Origin: Dicaeum eximium
Taxonomy: Eukaryota > Chordata > Aves > Passeriformes > Dicaeidae
Assembly: GCA_013396995.1 (NCBI GenBank)
Contig: VWZP01008292.1
Location: 772,742 to 836,741 of the forward strand
DNA length: 64,000 bases
Reading direction: 5' to 3'
The translations under genes were made by a program, and so were the position numbers. Position 1 is the stretch's first letter, and each line of letters begins with the position of its first letter. Of this stretch, positions 57,373-64,000 are shown piece by piece. The notes beneath the pieces were generated by a model that worked only from the letters and a program-made list of their open reading frames with translations, did no database searches and was not told the DNA's origin.

Positions 57373-60300
57373 TGTGGAGAAAGATGTGGAGGAACTGGAA
57401 AGAAGATAGAACTTCTGGCAAGTGTCAGACTTGGAGAGTATGCCTTGTGGTCAGCTACCTCAGCTTTTATTGTGATTTACACAATATGGGAACTTTGTTA
57501 ATTAAAAAAAGGATGAAGTCATATGATTACATTATCCTCTTCTCTTAAAGATGAGCGTCTACTCTTCACAAATGCAGTGATCAGTCATAAAATTTTGCCC
57601 AAAAGGTAAAAAAAGAAGAGATACCCCCCCAAACAACAACAACAACAACAACAAAAATCCCTAAAACCAAACCCACCAGAAACCCTAGGTCATAATTTTT
57701 CTGAAACAAGAGAGGAGTTTTGGATATATAGGATTGGCAGTTTATGTGGAATGACAATTCTGGGGAACAAACACCCAAAGACTGGGAACATGGAAGACTG
57801 AGGATTTTGTTTTAAGGTAAGAAATATGCTTGAAGGAAATGAAAACAGGGCATAAGGACAGAATTACATCACCTAACAGTGCTTGCTGAGTTGCACACAT
57901 CTTGCTCTTCGTTTAGCTCTTTGGTCCCTCTGACACAGATATATGGTAGTATTGGAGAAAGAGCCTATTACTACTACACTAATTAAGATTGCAAAGACAG
58001 TATTTCTGAATTCTGTGTGAGTTAGATCATAAGACTAGGAAGCTTACTGATCTGTGAAGTAACAGTTTGTATAGATAAATATGTCAGAACTAACAAGTAA
58101 GGTCATGCAGGGGTTAATTTCACAGTTCCATTTTATCTCCTCTTTTTTTTTTTTTTTTTTCCCCTGAGATTTCCTGTAAGCTTGAGTTTTAGGCCTTTCC
58201 TACTGTTGTTAGAATTTAGCCACAGATTTCAGTGCAGACCTGCAAGTGAATCCTACTGCTTGTTTTGTCAGTAGCAAAGCCCTTCCAAGGCAGAGCCACG
58301 GACAGGAGAGGGAATACCTGACTGGGCCAAGGCTATTGAGGAGGAAGATCTTGCAGCTGGTGCTGATCAGGCTCACCTGGCTCCTTTGGCAGCCAAGGAG
58401 CAGCAAGGCTGACTAGTTAGGGCTCTACATCAGCCAGTCTTTTTGCTTTATCCGTTCTTTTCCTCTCTTTTTTTTCCTTCCTGAACTTCTGGCTGCACAC
58501 TTAACCATCTTGCAGAGCTCCCTTGCCTGTATTTCTGAGAAGTCTTCAGGCAATTTTGTACAGGGTCAGTGGTGAGAAACAGGTAACTGAATCTCAGGAA
58601 GATTTATGTGAAAGGGCAGCTTCATGGTTGAAGTGAAGTACCATGAAAGGATTCACTCTCTCTGACAGAGTCCTGTACAAGTAAGTTTGTCAGTGGTGCT
58701 GTTGATAAAGTTCACCTGAACTGGGCTTCCTTGGATCAGTTTATCCTCAGCAGCCTGGTGGGATGGCTGCATGGATGGAAATGCACAACAAACTCTGAGC
58801 AAGGTGGCTATTATGTTCAGGCACTGTGAATTAACTTATTAGTATTTAATAAGCTTAATACATTGTTTTTCCCCTCCAATTCACCTTTACTTCAGAGAAC
58901 TACAAATGGAGAACAAGGATTTTTTTCATTTGCCATCAGCAAATGACTTCTTAGGGTACAAGTTTCAAGGAATGTTCTTGGCTTGTGTGTTAAAGAAGCA
59001 TTCATTTCTTCATGCCAGTTAAAGAACACCAGTCCCACAAATTAAGAAATCAGTTTGCATGTCCTTGTAAATTTGTCAGTATGTTCATTTTTATTTGTTT
59101 GAAGTCTCAAAATAATTGTTCTTTGGTATTTTTAGGGAATCTGAAAACAAGAAGATGGTAATATTTTTTGTCTTTTTTAAAAAGTTATGTTAAACACTAA
59201 AAGCAGTAATTTTCTTATATCCTGTTTTATAAATAGAGGTGTGCCAGATTGTTTATTTCATTTTTAATTAAAAAAAAAAGTTTAAAATATGTCTTTAAAT
59301 ATAGAGTGCTTTTAAGGATGAATTTTCTGATAGTTTCTGCCAAAGTGTTCTGCAAAGGAGGATTTAGAACAGGACAGAAGATCCTTGTTTTATTTATCTT
59401 TCTAGTTTCTCTGTTCACTTGAGGCTTTTTGTAGATTTTTCTCAAGAGTGTGTTTACTGAAAATACAGCATTTAAGCTGGAGCTAAGAGGGGAGTACTTG
59501 GGTTCCTGTGACTTGAATAACCTTTCCCAAAAACATACGTGTATTCTGCTTTCTGGAAGTTGCATCTGGCTCAGGAAGCCACCTCCATAGATGGAAATAG
59601 CTGGAGATGACTAAGTGGGGATGGAATTGCCATGGATGCCTAGCTGCTCCTCCAAGACACCCGCTCATAGCTAGTCCTAGAAACTTGCTCCTGGGCAGTG
59701 GTGTGACCCAGCCCTATCCCCTGCCTGATGGCCTGGATTGCCCTGAACATGGAGCACAGGCTTTGCTCTCCAGCACTGTTTCCACAGGGGACTCGTGGGT
59801 GAGGGTTGCTGCAATGGCACATCCCTGGCATCCATCTAGAAAGCCACTTTCTTGAGAATCATCCACTCAGGTGTGGGTGTGTAAGGCTCAGTTGTTGGTA
59901 ATTGATTTTGCCCAGTCTTCAAAGGGGAAAATGAATTGAATCCCTTTGGCAGCTTCAGTCTATCAAGAGAAAAGATGTGACAGAAGCATTTCATGGCACA
60001 TTCCACTGCCAATATACTTTCCAAATCTAATCATTACAGATAGGGTTTTACTCAAGCACCAAGAGAGTACTTTAACGAGTTTGAACCAAGGTTGCTTGGA
60101 CTGCAACCTTGAAAAGTCAACAGAGAAATTTGAACTCTTGTGCTTTTAGTTTTTCTCACCTGTGTCCTGAAGGTTTCAGACACTGTTTCTAACTTAAGGC
60201 ATGGAGTGCTGGGACTGAGAGGTCTTTTTGGTTGCCTGTACTGGCAAACAGATGTGGTGCAGATTAAACTAGCAGTGCTGTGCTGTCTGAAGATTTCCAA

Positions 60301-63300
60301 ATATGAATGTTTGCTGGTTCCTGGCTACCTATGCTCATTTGTTTCCTCATCCTACTTAGGAGCGGCCTCAGCCGTGTTTCTGGGTGATAGAATGTATTTC
60401 CTATTTTCCCTCACAGGAGTCACAGGAGTCTCTCTGTTCAGGGGTAGGGTGGTGGTTGTTTTGCTTGGCAAGTGACAGATTAACCTGTGTACTGCACACA
60501 TCAATGCAAGTGTGCATCACAACTTATCCCCTCCTTTTGAAGAAGACATAAGCAAGTAGCAAGTGGTAACAGATATTTGCCAGCTGTTAAAATTCCGATT
60601 CAGTGCATATGAACAAAGTTTTGGAAGCAGAACAGTGAGTTTTCCTTTTAAAGAGTTTTCTCTGTTCCTCCGTTGAAAACTCAGGCGCAACATCTTTTTT
60701 CTATGAATCCTCTTACTGTTCCCTGTCTACAGACCCTCTCTTCTCCTTTAACACCTGACTTCTGGTACATAAAAGTAATAGGTCTGGAAAAGGATGTGGA
60801 TCTGAAGTGGAAGAGGCAGCACATGCCTCATGCCAGCGGGAGGAGGCACAGGTTGCTATGGAACTCAGCCTCCCCAGGAAGAGAGAAGATGCCCAGGCGG
60901 GTGAGGAGTCCGTCCTGCTGGTTTTCCTGGCTGCTGCACCCATCCTGCCCTGGGTCTAAGGACAGAAGAGGTGGCAGCACTGCCAGTAAGCACAGCTAGG
61001 AAAGAAATAAGAGTTTGGGAGCTCCCCTACAACCCGTAAGCAGGTAAATAAATGCTTCAAAGTGCTTATAGTTCCATGACTATCAAAATATTTAGAACCA
61101 ATGTTTTTTCTGCTATGTGCTGGTGGTTATGCTATGTGCTTGAAGCGGTACCATTTGTTGTTGCATTTATCGTCATCATATTATTTTGGAACCTCAAGCT
61201 ATTGTTGATTTTAAAAGATTCTCTCTCTAAATATTGATCCTGTGAAGGCTAAATTAAATAATGACAACAGTATTAGAAATTCCTTTTGACCTGACAGTCA
61301 ACATTAATGACTAGTGGCAGTTTCCTTTTCCTGTATATACAATTTGAGTCAAATTGAGCTTTCCTACTAATGTGCTGCTGCATTTCTGGAGTACTTTATT
61401 TTCTAAATTTGCAAAATGGGCAGCTTCTGCAAGGATCATCTTGCTGCACATTGTTCCAGGTTAGCATTTTTCTTGGAATAGTGTGCTTGCAGTATAAAGT
61501 GCTTTAATTCTGTGCCTGATTTACATTCACATTGTCCCTAGAGTTAGCTGGCTCTTACATTTAGAGAGGGACAAAATTCACATCAAAAAAGCCCACTGTC
61601 AATCTGAAAATGTCTTTATAAAGTTCATTCCCATGCCACCATCTTTTTTTCCAGTTAAAACTTGATCATGAGCAAAGCATTATGAAACATCATTAACATT
61701 CTTTCTGGGTTTTTATATTAATGATTAAAAATTTTGATATTTTGTTAGAAAATCAGCTTTTGATTTGAAATTTCTTTCATGATATTTGATAATAAATGCT
61801 TTTCCTTTTCAAATATTTTTGTAGCCACTTCCGTTCGGTCAAATAAAATATTTTTGATAAGCTATGATAGCCTCTTCTTGTATGCTAAAATTTCAGCATT
61901 TCCTTGTGGTGCTCATATTCAAGTGAAAAGTTGGAAAAGTGAGGGCAGAAGATAGAAGGGATGTTACTTTTACTTTTTCCTAAATTCCTCCTCCTAAATG
62001 TGTAGTCCATACCTTTTTCATTTTCTTGATCTTTACTCTTTCTTTGCTTACATCTCACACCAAAACATAAAAAGAAATAATTGTACAGATCTGTTTTCCC
62101 TTGATTTCACTAAGCCTTTTTTCAAGAAGTAGATACAAAATTGGAGCAAATATGTGATTAAAATGTGCTACTAATGTAAAAGGGCAGGTAATGAAATGTG
62201 ATCATTAAGTTTCAGCTGAAAAATACTTGTGTTTTTGTTTTCCCTTAATCAGTTGGTGGCTTATGTGGGTTACTATTCCTGTAGTTTAACTGTGAATTCC
62301 GATGCCTGCTCTAGTTGAGATTTTTTTATTATAGCTTTTATAACTTCTTTTTATGATTTTCTTATCACTTTACAAATATTTCATCCTTTAGGCTATAATT
62401 TCTTCTATTTGATTGTTAGGAATAGATGACTTTATTTTCTTTCTTCTCCTTTCTTGTTCAAAAATTAGAGGAAAAACACAGTTATTCATACTATTGTGTT
62501 ATAATAACAACAACAAGTATCTATGTACTTTAGTCATAATAAATAGACCCATATTAACTTGGAGGTATTGAATAAGCTGAGACCTCAATACATTACTAGT
62601 CTGTCACTCATAACAACAACATCTGTTTTTGGCAGGAGCTCAACAGTGCAGGTTTGAGTTTCATGGCTTCAGACAGTTCCTAATATTAGAAAGACAGATG
62701 TACACAAAGATAGCAGAGAAGTCAATGAAGGTGGATCATCTTTATCTCACTTTTAAACTGCTCTCTTTTCCTGCAGTGGTATGCAGATTTTTAATCAACA
62801 CATTGTCTATTTTCTTTTTTAATGCTTTTTAGAAATGGAGGACTTCCCTGTGTAAATCATATATTCTGTAAACGTTAATGAAACCCTAACTTTGTTCTGT
62901 AATTCATATTTCCGGAGTAAGATTTTGCTTGCTCACCTTTGCAGACTTTCTTTCCTGTGTCCCTTCCATGAATTGTATGTTTGTAACTGTATGAAAATGA
63001 GATCTATTTAATCTGGGCCTGAATGTGTAGTCAGATTCTGAAGTACTAAAAAAATCACTAAGTGCCTAGTGACTCATTGGGTAAGCCTTGGGGATTGGTC
63101 CATCAGTGATAAGGTGATTTCTAGATTTGATAAATCAAATAGGACTTTCCTTCCTGGGACATCAGTTGAGTGTTAGGCAAAGTTTTGAATGTAAAGAAGT
63201 TTGAATTGAAGTTTTGGCACTTTAAGGAAAAAGGAATACTCTCTCACTGGACACTTCAGAAGTGAAACCCAGGCGTTGTAAATCAAGCAGATTCACCTTC

Positions 63301-64000
63301 CTCAGGTAGCTCTGCTCAATACGTATTTCTGATTTTTTATTAGGCAGTAAGGATCTTGATGTTGGGCAAAAGAAAATGTGCATAAAGATCTTCTGGGTAC
63401 TCTTGAGGCTGTTACAGAGTGTTGGGAGGAAAAGGGAAGCTCCCTGCTGGCTTGAATGTACTTTGTCTCTCTTAATGCTCAACAACCATAGCAAGGAAAT
63501 TAATTTGTTTAACCTTTTGAAACTAATTTGTTTAAAACCATTTCTAATATTATGTTTCTAAGACTTAATATGTTCATATAAATCCTGACCTTTCTTGAAC
63601 AGATGGTGATAATGATGGCAATGAGAATGCTATTGAATGGCATATGGGAAAATCTGAGGCCTAAGTAATATAAGTGATTGCTGGTGACCAAGCAAGAACC
63701 CAAGTTTATCACAAGGATATCTGTTTTGAATAAATCTGTTCCAAGTTTCCATAAAAGTTGTGATGCTCTTGACCCTTACCAGGTGCTTAGACATTTAGTT
63801 GTTTGGTGCATACACTCCTGAGAATATTTTTCCGAAATTACATTTTTAGTCCTGCATTAAAGGCTAAATTCCAATTATATATACTCTAAATTAATTACTA
63901 ATATTAAGTGACAGAAATAAAGTAAAGGATGTTTCCTGTTAAATATATTGAATTTATGTAAGTTACTACAGCAAAATATTTGGTCAAATTGCATTGCATC
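57373..64000. other. Intergenic to window end, no gene recognised
   Basis: It contains an (AAC)n run (57633-57654), a T run (58143-58160) and a GC-richer segment at 60800-61000 with a frame of 108 codons (60673-60999) that has no recognisable domain. No ESR1 coding sequence is present by eye. The remainder is AT-rich unique sequence. Confidence 0.65.
57633..57654. repeat. (AAC)n microsatellite
   Basis: Seven consecutive AAC-type units flanked by C7 and A-rich sequence. Confidence 0.95.

Noticed and set aside
60673..60999. 108-codon + strand frame as a protein
   Set aside because: No recognised domain, poor start context and biased composition. Kept only as a possible non-coding exon region.
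33700..64000. ESR1 coding exon
   Set aside because: I looked for the characteristic N-terminal and DNA-binding-domain residues in the translated frames and found none.
1..64000. CRISPR arrays, tRNA, rRNA or bacterial operons
   Set aside because: No spaced direct repeats, no cloverleaf-type sequences noticed, and the intron-exon structure and CR1 elements show a vertebrate genome.

Overview
This is a vertebrate nuclear window, almost certainly from a bird. Two observations support that: at least seven truncated CR1 LINE fragments with bird-type 3' ends, and short introns around a gene of the vertebrate 6q25-type neighbourhood. I cannot name the species. The only protein-coding gene I can support is CCDC170 (coiled-coil domain containing 170) on the + strand. 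Ten exons between 6815 and 32705 join with GT-AG introns into one uninterrupted 2,088-nt reading frame (696 codons) ending in TAA.

Layout. 1-904 holds a short CpG-rich patch (about 361-540), which may be the promoter, then an A/C-rich tract running into a 68-base assembly gap. 905-6814 holds a (TAA)18 microsatellite and two candidate upstream exons (2057-2175 and 3505-3532) whose phases would fit the first certain exon; the true start codon is not established. 6815-32705 is the CCDC170 gene body. Its introns carry CR1 fragments, an unusually perfect 19-bp-arm hairpin (25721-25761) and several nuclear-receptor-like half-site pairs. 32706 to about 33690 is the 3' UTR; its end carries a 57-bp tandem duplication that doubles the AATAAA signal.

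From about 33.7 kb to the end there is no coding gene that I can see. The stretch is AT-rich intergenic DNA with CR1 fragments, homopolymers and a few GC- or CpG-richer islands (37.0-38.3, 38.4-38.7, 42.5-42.6, 60.8-61.0 kb) that could be regulatory or non-coding exon sequence. In other vertebrates the next gene on this strand is ESR1, so this is probably the CCDC170-ESR1 interval and may hold distal ESR1 promoters or 5' exons. None of the ESR1 coding sequence was found.

No bacterial-type systems, CRISPR arrays, tRNA, rRNA or intact mobile elements were found. The most notable unexplained items are the upstream micro-exon candidates, the duplicated poly(A) region and the intronic hairpin.
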